Part shown: piece after piece, positions 27,741 through 35,321 of the stretch | Layout: every line of letters begins with the position of its first letter | Numbering within the stretch: position 1 is the stretch's first letter | DNA from: Bacteriovorax sp. | GTDB lineage: Bacteria; Bdellovibrionota; Bacteriovoracia; Bacteriovoracales; Bacteriovoracaceae | Direction: 5' to 3' | Length of the DNA stretch: 38,657 bases | NCBI GenBank assembly: GCA_014378525.1 | Contig: JACMNL010000009.1 | Span: 1-38,657 of the forward strand | The notes under the pieces: model-generated | Told to the model about the DNA's origin: nothing | Databases searched by the model: none | Seen by the model: only the letters and a program-made list of their open reading frames with translations | Program-made: the position numbers and the translations under genes

Positions 27741-27817
27741 GCAGTCGTAGCTCAGCTGGATAGAGTACTTGACTACGAATCAAGTGGTCGCAGGTTCGAC
27801 TCCTGCCGATTGCGCCA
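27741..27817 (+). tRNA. tRNA-Arg (anticodon ACG)
   Basis: 77-base tRNA. Acceptor GCAGTCG (27741-27747) pairs with CGATTGC (27807-27813); discriminator G and encoded CCA follow. The TAGCTCAGCTGGATAGAG D-arm closely matches the usual arginine tRNA. The anticodon loop CTACGAA gives ACG, the one normally edited to ICG by TadA to read CGU, CGC and CGA. Confidence 0.97.
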
Positions 27818-27922
27818 TTTTAAAGATCTTTTTTTCCAACAATCCATTCATTTAAAAAAAATTCTTCAATTAGTGTTGAGACGTCGTTAGTCTTATAAAA
27901 AATAATCTTAAAAGGAATGACG

Positions 27923-28483
27923 ATGAAACTAAAAACAATACTTCTCTCTACAATGTTAATAACTCTTGCAAGCTGTGCAACTGGTGGCCCTAAATTGGGA
28001 ACAGGAATGGGCTTTGGTACTCACAAACCGCCGCTTGATAATACTCTTGTGATCAATAAAAGAGACGGCCTGTTTAGAATTGGCTCTGTTAAAGCTGAAA
28101 ACACAGCGATGGATAAAGTCCTTAACGGAAATTTGATGCCGTGTAATTCGACTACGTTTAGCATGCCGAGAAGTAATACGGTTGGCTCTTTCATGAGAGA
28201 AGTTTTTGAAAATGAAATTTCAACGGCGAAAAAATATTCTGTGAACGGAACGAGCATTAACGTTAATGTGAAGTCAATCGTTGGTGATCAGTCGAAATTA
28301 AACAGCGGATCGTGGAAAATTATTATCGATTATACGGAAGATGATAAAACGATGACGGTTGAAACGACGACCACTTACGAATCTAAAGCAAGTATGTTCT
28401 CTGGTTGTACGAACACTGCTGATGTATTCGAAGAGGCACTGGCGGATAACCTGGTTAGTTACTTCAAGAAAAATACAAAGTAA
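27923..28483 (+). CDS. Small lipoprotein of unknown function
   Basis: Predicted lipoprotein of 186 residues. MKLKTILLSTMLITLASC is a classic signal with lipobox LASC and acylated Cys18. The mature part begins Gly-rich (GGPKLGTGMGFG) and then has alternating polar beta-type segments with a cysteine pair (PCNS and FSGCTN). I do not recognise a family. An ATG at 27917 is also in frame, but its Shine-Dalgarno would touch the start codon; AAAGGA ending at 27916 gives a 6-base spacing to 27923, which I prefer. It is 87 bases upstream of the slipin gene, so co-transcription is possible but not shown. Confidence 0.8.
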   Translation: MKLKTILLSTMLITLASCATGGPKLGTGMGFGTHKPPLDNTLVINKRDGLFRIGSVKAENTAMDKVLNGNLMPCNSTTFSMPRSNTVGSFMREVFENEISTAKKYSVNGTSINVNVKSIVGDQSKLNSGSWKIIIDYTEDDKTMTVETTTTYESKASMFSGCTNTADVFEEALADNLVSYFKKNTK

Positions 28484-28570
28484 CAAACCATCATTTTTCA
28501 CCAAGAGTCTTGCTTTATGTGAGGCCATGGGATTACTGTTTTTTTAATATAAAAATACCAAGGAATTACA

Positions 28571-29329
28571 ATGCCATTTTTTATCATCATTATGTTTTTG
28601 CTTTTCTTCGTTGCAACGGCAGCACTAAAAGTTGTTAAAGAGTATGACCGTGGAGTTATTTTCTTTTTAGGTAAATGTACAGGGGTTCGCGGACCGGGAT
28701 TAATTATTCTGGTTCCATTCCTTGAGCAGATGACAAAAGTTACGTTAAGAACGATTACGATGAATATTCCATCGCAAAAAATTATTACAAAAGACAACGT
28801 ATCGATTGATATTGCGGCCGTTGCTTATTATCACATTGTTGATCCTAAAAAATCAGTTCTGGCCATTGAGCAAGTGTACGATGCTGTTAGCCAGATCAGC
28901 CAGACAACAGTTCGAAATGTTGTCGGCCAATTTTCACTCGATCAACTTCTTTCTCAGACAATTGAAATCAACACACAAATTAAAACTGTTATTGATGCAC
29001 ATACTGAACCATGGGGAGTGCAGGTTACGGCGGTAGAAATCAAGGACATCACTCTTCCGGACAACATGCAAAGAGCGATGGCAAAAGAAGCTGAAGCTGA
29101 GCGTGAACGTAGAGCAAAAATTGTTGCTGCTCAGGGAGAGTTTGAAGCAGCAGTCAAGCTTGGTGAGGCCGCAGATATTATCGCAGCTCATCCAGTAGCA
29201 CTTCAACTTCGTACACTTCAGACAATGGCAGAAATCAGCGTGGAAAAAAATTCAACGATTATCTTCCCTGCTCATTTTATGACGACTGTTAATGAAGCGA
29301 TTTCAATGATTCGCTCTGACAGACAATAA
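28571..29329 (+). CDS. Slipin / stomatin-like SPFH membrane protein
   Basis: SPFH (band 7) protein of 252 residues. One N-terminal membrane helix (about 3-20) is followed by the slipin core: EYDRGVIFFLGK, GPGLIILVPF, the strand IPSQKIITKDNVSIDIAAVAYY (seen as overlapping pieces), VRNVVGQFSLDQLLS, WGVQVTAVEIKDITLP and a C-terminal helix rich in Glu/Arg/Ala (KEAEAERERRAKIVAAQGE). Slipins oligomerise on the membrane and are often beside an NfeD protease-anchor gene; none is visible here. Instead a lipoprotein gene begins 15 bases downstream. AAGGAATTACA before the ATG is a good ribosome binding site. Function of this copy is unknown beyond membrane-domain scaffolding. Confidence 0.93.
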   Translation: MPFFIIIMFLLFFVATAALKVVKEYDRGVIFFLGKCTGVRGPGLIILVPFLEQMTKVTLRTITMNIPSQKIITKDNVSIDIAAVAYYHIVDPKKSVLAIEQVYDAVSQISQTTVRNVVGQFSLDQLLSQTIEINTQIKTVIDAHTEPWGVQVTAVEIKDITLPDNMQRAMAKEAEAERERRAKIVAAQGEFEAAVKLGEAADIIAAHPVALQLRTLQTMAEISVEKNSTIIFPAHFMTTVNEAISMIRSDRQ

Positions 29330-29344
29330 GAGAGAGTCTTCTGA

Positions 29345-30235
29345 ATGATGAATAAATTATTGTTCACAATTCTAATTTCTTTAGCGGCAGTCTCTTGTTC
29401 GACCTATGTTCCAGTAGAATATAGAACGGCAGGAGAATATGTTGTCGCTAAAAATACGGCCTTGAAAATTTCTGATGCAGAAAAAAAAGACTTAACGTCG
29501 AAGCTTCAAAAGGAAATTATTAAGGACGGCTGGTGGAAATATGGAAGCAATGACAAATCATTTTATGAAATAACAATCACTGAGGTCACACGAAATGGCG
29601 CTGAAACAAGTTCCAGCAATCAAGTGCGCGATGGAAAGACTTTCAGAAAATCCAATTACAAAGCAAGTGGTACAGTCGTTTTCAATATAAAAAGAAATGA
29701 TGGAAAAAACGCCAGAACGTTTTCTCTTGAAACATCTGGTTATGCTGAATCAGAAAAAGAAATGCCGAAAGAATATGGGGCAAACAGCCTCTGGCCAATT
29801 TTAAATGCACTCGTTGGTGCAGATCCAACTCAGGAAGCAATATCCAGTCAGGTCACATTTGTTTCACTTGATGCCTATAACAATCTCGATCAGAATATGG
29901 CTGTCGCAATCGTGAATAAAATATCTCCTGAAAAGAAAATTGTTAATATTGAATTTGAAGATGGAAATAATGATCTTGAACCGGCCGAGAAATTTGTTAA
30001 ACTTCAGGATTACCTTTCAGCATTTAATTATCTACTAGGCTTACCAAACAGTGATACGAGAAGTGACGTCCAGTATAATTTAGGTGTTGTTCAGGAAGCC
30101 AGACATCTTTATAAAGAGGCCTGCAGCTATTATCAAAAGGCCTATGGGATTGAAGGTAAAAGAATGTATCTGGAACAAATGAGCGGTTGTGAGACTAGAA
30201 AAACAGAAAGTGAAAAGCTGGACAAAATAATTTAG
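29345..30235 (+). CDS. Lipoprotein with C-terminal TPR-like segment
   Basis: Predicted lipoprotein (296 aa). Two ATG codons stand in tandem; from the first, the lipobox AVSC puts acylated cysteine at residue 18. Residues 25-180 read as a mixed beta domain (YEITITEVTRNGAETSS, ASGTVVFNIKRNDG). Residues about 220-285 hold a TPR-like pair (SDVQYNLGVVQEARHLYKEA, CSYYQKAYGIEGKRMYLEQM). It follows the slipin after 15 bases and is very likely co-transcribed, which hints at a shared job at the envelope. I do not recognise a characterised homologue. Confidence 0.8.
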   Translation: MMNKLLFTILISLAAVSCSTYVPVEYRTAGEYVVAKNTALKISDAEKKDLTSKLQKEIIKDGWWKYGSNDKSFYEITITEVTRNGAETSSSNQVRDGKTFRKSNYKASGTVVFNIKRNDGKNARTFSLETSGYAESEKEMPKEYGANSLWPILNALVGADPTQEAISSQVTFVSLDAYNNLDQNMAVAIVNKISPEKKIVNIEFEDGNNDLEPAEKFVKLQDYLSAFNYLLGLPNSDTRSDVQYNLGVVQEARHLYKEACSYYQKAYGIEGKRMYLEQMSGCETRKTESEKLDKII

Positions 30236-30356
30236 GAATTTATATAAACAAGTTTTATCAGATCAGGTTTGAAAGATAGTCTGAACAAGAGATAAGTTTT
30301 ATTTAACTCAAAATATTCCCTGTTTGTGGATTTGCTAGAATGTTATAGGATTAATA

Positions 30357-30761
30357 ATGACTAAAATTTATAGTAGCAAAAAAATCCTCGTCGCTGATGA
30401 CACTGCTTTTTTAAGAACTTCTCTTATTAAAGACCTGGTAGATTTAGGTTTTGATAAAGGAAATATTCTTGAATGTGAGAATGGCAGAGTTGCTTATGAT
30501 AATTTAATTGCTTCAGCTGAAAAAAATGATCATTTTGATTTAATTTTATCTGACTGGAACATGCCTAAGCTCAACGGACTTGAATTTCTAAAATTAGTGA
30601 GAGGATCAAAAAAGTACTTTTCCGATATACCTTTTATTTTAATTACGACTGTCTCTGAAAAAGAAAAAATAGTCGAAGCTCTTTCTTATAATGTCTCTTC
30701 TTACATCATTAAACCTATACAACTCAAAAAATTGCAGGAAACTATAGTGCGATTTATTTAA
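30357..30761 (+). CDS. Stand-alone response-regulator receiver protein, CheY-like
   Basis: Single receiver domain of 134 residues with no output domain. The acidic pair D14/D15 (LVADDTAF), phosphoacceptor D66 (LILSDWNMP), switch threonine T98 (LITTVSE) and lysine K119 (IIKPIQ) are all present, so it should be phosphorylatable. It could act by protein interaction, as CheY does. The next gene is a second receiver 12 bases away; the facing minus-strand operon encodes a CheA-like kinase with no receiver, a plausible phosphodonor. The start ATG has TAGGATTAATA upstream, a fair ribosome binding site. Confidence 0.92.
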   Translation: MTKIYSSKKILVADDTAFLRTSLIKDLVDLGFDKGNILECENGRVAYDNLIASAEKNDHFDLILSDWNMPKLNGLEFLKLVRGSKKYFSDIPFILITTVSEKEKIVEALSYNVSSYIIKPIQLKKLQETIVRFI

Positions 30762-30773
30762 CACCGGACATAT

Positions 30774-31208
30774 ATGGCAATGCTAACCCTTGATGAATTT
30801 TCAATACCGGATAACATTCATATTTTTATTTTAGAAGATACTGGTGTATTTCAAAGAAAACTTCAGGCAGATCTAAAATCACTGGGATTCAAAGGTAAAA
30901 TCACTTTAACTGCAACTGTAAAAGATGCGCTTGTTAATGTTGTGGCCGATCGTCCGAGTTTAATTTTATCGGACTGGAACTTACCAGATGGTCTTGGGAT
31001 TGAGTTTTTAAGAATGGTGAGAAATGATGATATTTATAAAAATATCCCATTTGTAATGATTACTACAGTCGATGAGATTGATAATATTCTAGAAGCAGTA
31101 GAAAGCGGCGTTGATGGCTATATAATTAAGCCGTGGACTATAAAAGAGCTTGAAGAAAAAATTTCATTCGCCTATAAAAAAAGAAATACTATCTCACTCC
31201 ACTTTTAA
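30774..31208 (+). CDS. Stand-alone response-regulator receiver protein, CheY-like (second)
   Basis: Second single receiver domain, 144 residues. Acidic pair E21/D22 (FILEDTGVF), phosphoacceptor D67 (LILSDWNLP), T98 (MITTVDE) and K119 (IIKPW). It is a paralogue of the gene before it (same SDWN and MVRN/LVRG surroundings), with a roughly 7-residue longer N-terminus; an in-frame ATG two codons later is an alternative start. The ribosome binding site is weak, and the 12-base gap suggests coupling with the first receiver. Its last 15 bases overlap the tail of the convergent cupredoxin gene, with no room for a terminator between them. Confidence 0.9.
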   Translation: MAMLTLDEFSIPDNIHIFILEDTGVFQRKLQADLKSLGFKGKITLTATVKDALVNVVADRPSLILSDWNLPDGLGIEFLRMVRNDDIYKNIPFVMITTVDEIDNILEAVESGVDGYIIKPWTIKELEEKISFAYKKRNTISLHF

Positions 31209-31574
31209 TTTAATTTTCATCTTGGGATGAATTGCACACTGAATAATGTATTCACCTTTTGTTTTTAATTCAATTACTCGATCGTTAGTTGCGCCGGGTG
31301 CCTGAATTTTCACATCGAAAATGTTTTTTTCATTCACCCAGCCACTAACATTATGGCTAACTTCGTCGCGATTAATAAATTGAATACTATCGCCTACTTT
31401 TACATTTAAATTTTCAATTTTATGCTTTTCTTCAAAGTCATTATCATCAGACGCAGCCGCAGCTTCTTTGTCTGTAATGTTTCCTAAAAAAGTTTTATCG
31501 GCCTGAACCATTCGAAAAACTTCTGCATGGGTTACAGCACTAAAGGTCAGGAGTAATATTAGACATGTTTTCAT
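31194..31574 (-). CDS. Exported cupredoxin (plastocyanin-like copper protein)
   Basis: Small periplasmic copper protein of 126 residues. Signal peptide 1-17 (cleavage VTHA-E). A type 1 copper site can be read off: H74 in EVSHNVSGW, then C113, H116 and M119 in CAIHPKMK, the usual Cys-x2-His-x2-Met loop. The fold resembles proteins often labelled plastocyanin or methylamine-utilisation type. An acidic linker (about 35-50) follows the first strand. AGGAG lies 5 bases before the ATG. It is the last gene of the operon with DUF3034 protein, truncated haemoglobin and kinase, 7 bases after the kinase stop. It may carry electrons or report copper/redox state; the direct role is not known. Confidence 0.87.
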   Translation of the reverse strand: MKTCLILLLTFSAVTHAEVFRMVQADKTFLGNITDKEAAAASDDNDFEEKHKIENLNVKVGDSIQFINRDEVSHNVSGWVNEKNIFDVKIQAPGATNDRVIELKTKGEYIIQCAIHPKMKIKLKVE

Positions 31575-31581
31575 AGAGCTC

Positions 31582-33801
31582 CTAAGTCATATCTGTAGCA
31601 GGTATTTTTAAAGAAAAAGTTGTTCCAAGTCCAAGTTTCGTAAAAAGATTAATCGTACCACCAATAGACTCGATATAATGCTTAACCGCATCCATCCCAA
31701 CCCCACGCCCAGATGTTTCAGATGCTTCGTCTTTTGAAGAAAGGCCAGAGATAAAAATTAAATCAAGTTTATCTTTTTCAGATATAGAATCAGCTTGTGA
31801 TTTATTAACTAACCCAAGCTTAATAGCTTTTTCCAGCAAGTATTCAGCATTTATCCCTTGTCCATCATCCGCAATTTTAAACTCCAATGACTGATCAGGG
31901 TATCGTTTACACGAAATACGAATCTCGCCTGTTTCATTTTTATTTTTACCGGCCCGTTCGGTTTGATTTTCAATTCCGTGATCAATTGAATTATTTAAAA
32001 TATGAATAATCGCTGAGTCTATCCTATGAGCTTCTTCAAATGAAATTTCATCAGAAGGATCAAATATTAGATGAACTTTTTTATCTTCAAGTTTTTTGGC
32101 GATAGTGGCCGCATGATTGGAATATTTAGCTAGAACTTTACTAATTGGAAATTTATCTAAATCAGTAATAGCATTGAGCATTTCAATATTATTATTTTTC
32201 TTAACGATCTGTTTAATGTGATCGATTTTTTTAGAGTTATAATACTTCAAACCACTTTCAGTATTAAGTGCAAGTAGCTTGGTTAAGTCATCTGCTTGCT
32301 CTTCAAATAAAGCATGGGCCGATTGTAATTTTATCAAAATTTCAGAAATATTATGATCCAGGTCATTGTCAATAAAATCTTCCAGCTCATGGATTAATGT
32401 TGAGCAAGAGTTGAAAGAAAAAATTCCAAGCAATCCTTTTATAGAGTGAAGATTACGTTTAAAGTCAGATCCTAAATCTGATGAAGGCCCGGAAAGAATA
32501 GATATATTTAAAATGAATAAACTTCTAATCGCTGGCAAAAATTCTTTAAAACCAGGAATGTCATACGAAACTTTAGAAACTCTTTCAACTCTTTCTGTCA
32601 AAGCACTGCTTTCAGCAAGGGCCTTATTCTTTTCTGTAACGTCTTCAGCGATAAGAATAACTCTTTCTAATTTTTCGTTTATTCCATATTTCGGTTTAAA
32701 ACTAAGTTGAATAAATTTCTTTTCATCTTGAGTCTTTGTTTCAATTAAATCTGGAAATAAAAAAACAGCAGATTCGAATGGGATAAGTTCTTTAAAGGTA
32801 GCATCAATAACATTTTGAATTTTTCTTTTGGTACAATTATGATCATTGTAAAAATCAATTAGGGTCACATATTTTGAGAAGTCCTTAAAGATAATATCAG
32901 TTGCTTGTGACCTTTCTTTAGAGATAATTCCTTTTTCATCAAAATAAAAAAGTCCGAAAGGAAGCGAAGCCAAAAGTGAAGAAATATTCTTATCTTTTTC
33001 TTCAATGGTATTAAGCATGAAGTTGAAAGATTTCGCGAGTGTTCCAAATTCATCGCGCGAGTCAATGTCGGATCTGGTTTCATAATCGCCTTCACCAACT
33101 TTCTTGCAAACATTTTGAAGTTTAAACAATGGAGTAATGACCAGATAAGAAATGACAATAGACAATATAAGTCCGATAGCAATACATAAAGCAAGTATAT
33201 AGATAATGCGATTAAGATTTTTTTTGTTTGTTTCTTCTGAACTAAGCCTGAAGTGATACCCAACTTCTGCTGCATCATCAGAAAGAGCAGTAAGATTTTT
33301 ATAAAGAGAATTTTTTAATTTACCAGCCTCCCAGTTTTTTCTCATCTCAATAGATAGATCTAATTTATTACTGGCCAGCTGTTGGGCCTTTAAAGCAAAA
33401 GCATTATTTTTTTCAACTTCAACCAGTTTAAGATTTTCAATGATTTCATGAATCAATCCAGCACTTTTAGGACTAAGCGCACGCTCCTCTACAACTTTTA
33501 AATCTTCAAGCAAAGTACTATAAATTCTAGTGCTTCTTGCTTGAAATTTTGAAAGTTCATCTTGTTGGTGAGAAAGCAAACCACCCTTAATGGAAGAATC
33601 GTATTGAGAGTAATCAAATTTAGCTGCCTGTGCAAAGGTGCCAGACATAAGAGCTTTGTCATACGTTAAATTAACTAAGTCACCAAGTTGCTTCATGATG
33701 TTTACGCTCATGATGCCTGAAATTGAATTGATAGTTATAATAAGAACAAAGCCAATAATTAATTTGAACCTTATCGGAATATTATTTATTTTTTTAAACA
33801 T
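31582..33801 (-). CDS. CheA-like membrane sensor histidine kinase (HAMP, Hpt, HATPase)
   Basis: Two-helix membrane sensor kinase, 739 residues. TM1 about 13-34; a helical, MCP-like periplasmic sensor region 35-195; TM2 about 197-221; HAMP 222-275; a PAS-like region about 280-400; a histidine phosphotransfer (Hpt) domain with LHSIKG and H452; then a CheA-type ATPase with N-box HILNNSIDHGIE (H600 region), G1 DDGQGI near 645 and G2 GRGVGMDAV near 700. It ends right after the ATPase: no CheW-like domain and no receiver, unlike CheA or typical hybrids. Phosphate would pass from H452 to a separate receiver, and two such genes lie just beyond the cupredoxin gene. Gaps to neighbours are 5 and 7 bases, so it is firmly in the globin/cupredoxin operon. 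Confidence 0.9.
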   Translation of the reverse strand: MFKKINNIPIRFKLIIGFVLIITINSISGIMSVNIMKQLGDLVNLTYDKALMSGTFAQAAKFDYSQYDSSIKGGLLSHQQDELSKFQARSTRIYSTLLEDLKVVEERALSPKSAGLIHEIIENLKLVEVEKNNAFALKAQQLASNKLDLSIEMRKNWEAGKLKNSLYKNLTALSDDAAEVGYHFRLSSEETNKKNLNRIIYILALCIAIGLILSIVISYLVITPLFKLQNVCKKVGEGDYETRSDIDSRDEFGTLAKSFNFMLNTIEEKDKNISSLLASLPFGLFYFDEKGIISKERSQATDIIFKDFSKYVTLIDFYNDHNCTKRKIQNVIDATFKELIPFESAVFLFPDLIETKTQDEKKFIQLSFKPKYGINEKLERVILIAEDVTEKNKALAESSALTERVERVSKVSYDIPGFKEFLPAIRSLFILNISILSGPSSDLGSDFKRNLHSIKGLLGIFSFNSCSTLIHELEDFIDNDLDHNISEILIKLQSAHALFEEQADDLTKLLALNTESGLKYYNSKKIDHIKQIVKKNNNIEMLNAITDLDKFPISKVLAKYSNHAATIAKKLEDKKVHLIFDPSDEISFEEAHRIDSAIIHILNNSIDHGIENQTERAGKNKNETGEIRISCKRYPDQSLEFKIADDGQGINAEYLLEKAIKLGLVNKSQADSISEKDKLDLIFISGLSSKDEASETSGRGVGMDAVKHYIESIGGTINLFTKLGLGTTFSLKIPATDMT

Positions 33802-33806
33802 ATATT

Positions 33807-34220
33807 CTACTTATTGATGATGTCTTTATGCATAGGTGCGAGTTTCGCTAAAAGTTTATTTTGCGCTCTTTGTGGAATTTTATTTTTATTCATTGATTCC
33901 TGAAGTGCTTCAACTAAAGCATAAAACTCAGACGTGTCGATATCGTGCCCTTTATGTGCTTTTTTCATTGTCTGGCCGGTGTAAGTGCATGGCCCGTCAA
34001 TTTGAACACAAAATTGTTCAACAAGTTTTTCTTTTATGTGTACCTGATCAGCTTTTTCAAAAAACGGTCTGGTCTTTTCGTTAGCAAGAAGATTAACCAT
34101 GAGATCATCTACGACTTTAGTGAGCCCAGGTTTTTCGCCAAAATCCTGATATGTAGATAAGTCCGCAGCGAAAGAAGAAGTTGAAAAAATAAATAGTAGA
34201 GTAAAAGCTATTTTTAACAT
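33807..34220 (-). CDS. Exported group 1 truncated haemoglobin
   Basis: Haem protein of the truncated 2-over-2 globin family, 137 residues. Family marks: VVDDLMVNLLANEKTRPFF, FCVQIDGPCTYTGQTM, proximal histidine H89 in AHKGHDI, and the final LLAKLAPMHKDII helix. Most truncated globins are cytosolic, but this one begins with a signal peptide (MLKIAFTLLFIFSTSSFA, cleavage near residue 18-19), so it should work in the periplasm. Cys71 and Cys78 flank the GPCTYTG turn and could form a disulphide there. AAGG stands 8 bases before the ATG. It is 18 bases after the DUF3034 gene and 5 bases before the kinase gene, suggesting that O2, NO or another ligand is relevant to the kinase. Confidence 0.92.
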   Translation of the reverse strand: MLKIAFTLLFIFSTSSFAADLSTYQDFGEKPGLTKVVDDLMVNLLANEKTRPFFEKADQVHIKEKLVEQFCVQIDGPCTYTGQTMKKAHKGHDIDTSEFYALVEALQESMNKNKIPQRAQNKLLAKLAPMHKDIINK

Positions 34221-34238
34221 TGTCTGAACCTTGATTAA

Positions 34239-35096
34239 TTAGAAACCAATTTGTATTGAATTATAAAATCCTTTTTGATCATCTTTAAGTGCAATATTTC
34301 CAAGAGTTGTATAGGCCGTTGTAATAGAAATGTTTTTTGTAGGGGCCCAGGCTAAAAATGCATCAGACCAGTTTTGTTCTCTGGCCACTTTTAAGTTGTC
34401 AGGCTTTGAACGAAATTCAAAGCCAACTGCAAGATTGCGACAAATTAAATAGGCCAGGGATCCTTCCATTTCATATTTGTATTTATCGTTGCCATCACCA
34501 CCAAAGCCTAAAATCCCTAGTTGATTAGCTTTTGTTCTACGTAAAGTTGCATTGACCAGAATACTTTGGCTGAGAATAATTTTTGTAGCTGTCAGGTAAG
34601 TATCAAGTCCATGGTCTTCAGTCGCTTTTAAAGATTTAACAACTTCACCCATAAGATTTTTTTTGTACTGAGCGCCAAATGAAATTTGTGGTAGCCACGA
34701 ATCCTGATCGAGAACACCATCTCCAATAATTTTTACCTTCAATCCAAAAATATTTTGTCTGATCTTAAATCCAGAACCTAGGCCCAGGAGCCTTCCAACA
34801 TCTTCGGTATCAAAAGTTTGTTTTGCTACAGAAATTTCTGCGCGGTCTAAAATTCCTATCAGTGCACCAAATGTCTCCAGACGATAGTCCGTAATATTTA
34901 CATTTGTATAAAAAGCATTGGCCGCTATTTGATCTTTAGTTCCGTATCCACCAATGAAGGCCCATGGTGTAAGCCCCCCTCCAGCGGCCCCTTCTATTTG
35001 AGAAACGCCACCAGTCAGTAGCAGTTTCCCGGAAGTATCAATTGCAAATGCATTGGATAAGGTTAAGAAAATAAATAGCAGAGAAAATTTAATCAT
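34239..35096 (-). CDS. DUF3034-type outer-membrane beta-barrel protein
   Basis: Predicted outer-membrane protein, 285 residues. Signal peptide 1-18 (cleavage NAFA-I). The mature start GKLLLTGGVSQIEGAAGG followed by GLTPWAFIGGYGTKDQIAAN is the recognisable DUF3034 opening. Alternating hydrophobic/polar strands follow and the protein ends in an aromatic residue (SIQIGF), as barrel proteins do. The function of the family is unknown. It leads the operon with truncated haemoglobin, kinase and cupredoxin; AAGG sits 7 bases before the ATG. I recall DUF3034 genes near truncated globins and cupredoxins in other Proteobacteria, but have not verified that. Confidence 0.85.
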   Translation of the reverse strand: MIKFSLLFIFLTLSNAFAIDTSGKLLLTGGVSQIEGAAGGGLTPWAFIGGYGTKDQIAANAFYTNVNITDYRLETFGALIGILDRAEISVAKQTFDTEDVGRLLGLGSGFKIRQNIFGLKVKIIGDGVLDQDSWLPQISFGAQYKKNLMGEVVKSLKATEDHGLDTYLTATKIILSQSILVNATLRRTKANQLGILGFGGDGNDKYKYEMEGSLAYLICRNLAVGFEFRSKPDNLKVAREQNWSDAFLAWAPTKNISITTAYTTLGNIALKDDQKGFYNSIQIGF

Positions 35097-35123
35097 AGTT
35101 ATGCCTTAATAGAGTTCTAACTA

Positions 35124-35152
35124 AAGTTTCTCATCTAGAATACTAATGTCAA
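35124..35152 (-). promoter_or_regulatory. Possible promoter of the DUF3034-globin-kinase-cupredoxin operon
   Basis: On the reverse strand a perfect -35 box TTGACA (35152-35147) is followed after 17 bases by AAACTT (35129-35124), a poor -10. The position, about 30-55 bases before the DUF3034 start, is right for a promoter. The weak -10 could mean that an activator is needed, or that the real promoter is elsewhere in the 225-base gap 35097-35321, where I see no other clear element. Confidence 0.25.
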
Positions 35153-35321
35153 GGATAGTTAAATGCTTTAGACAATTACAATAAACTCAGTGTAAAAAAG
35201 TCATAAAATAGGTGAGCGATGTAGAAGGGAATATCGTTTTATCATCGTTTTTTTAAATATAATTTTGTTATGAGGTATCATTCTGAGTACATCTGTAGAG
35301 CAAATTATCTAGGCCCTATAT

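Noticed and set aside
27739-27745. tRNA-Arg beginning two bases earlier with a GCGCAGT acceptor strand
   Set aside because: That register leaves no discriminator base before CCA; GCAGTCG at 27741 pairs fully with CGATTGC and gives the normal TA linker before the D-arm.
27819-27836. AAAGATCTTT palindrome with T-run after tRNA-Arg as a terminator
   Set aside because: There is no loop-forming space in the palindrome, so a stable hairpin cannot form; at most a weak signal.
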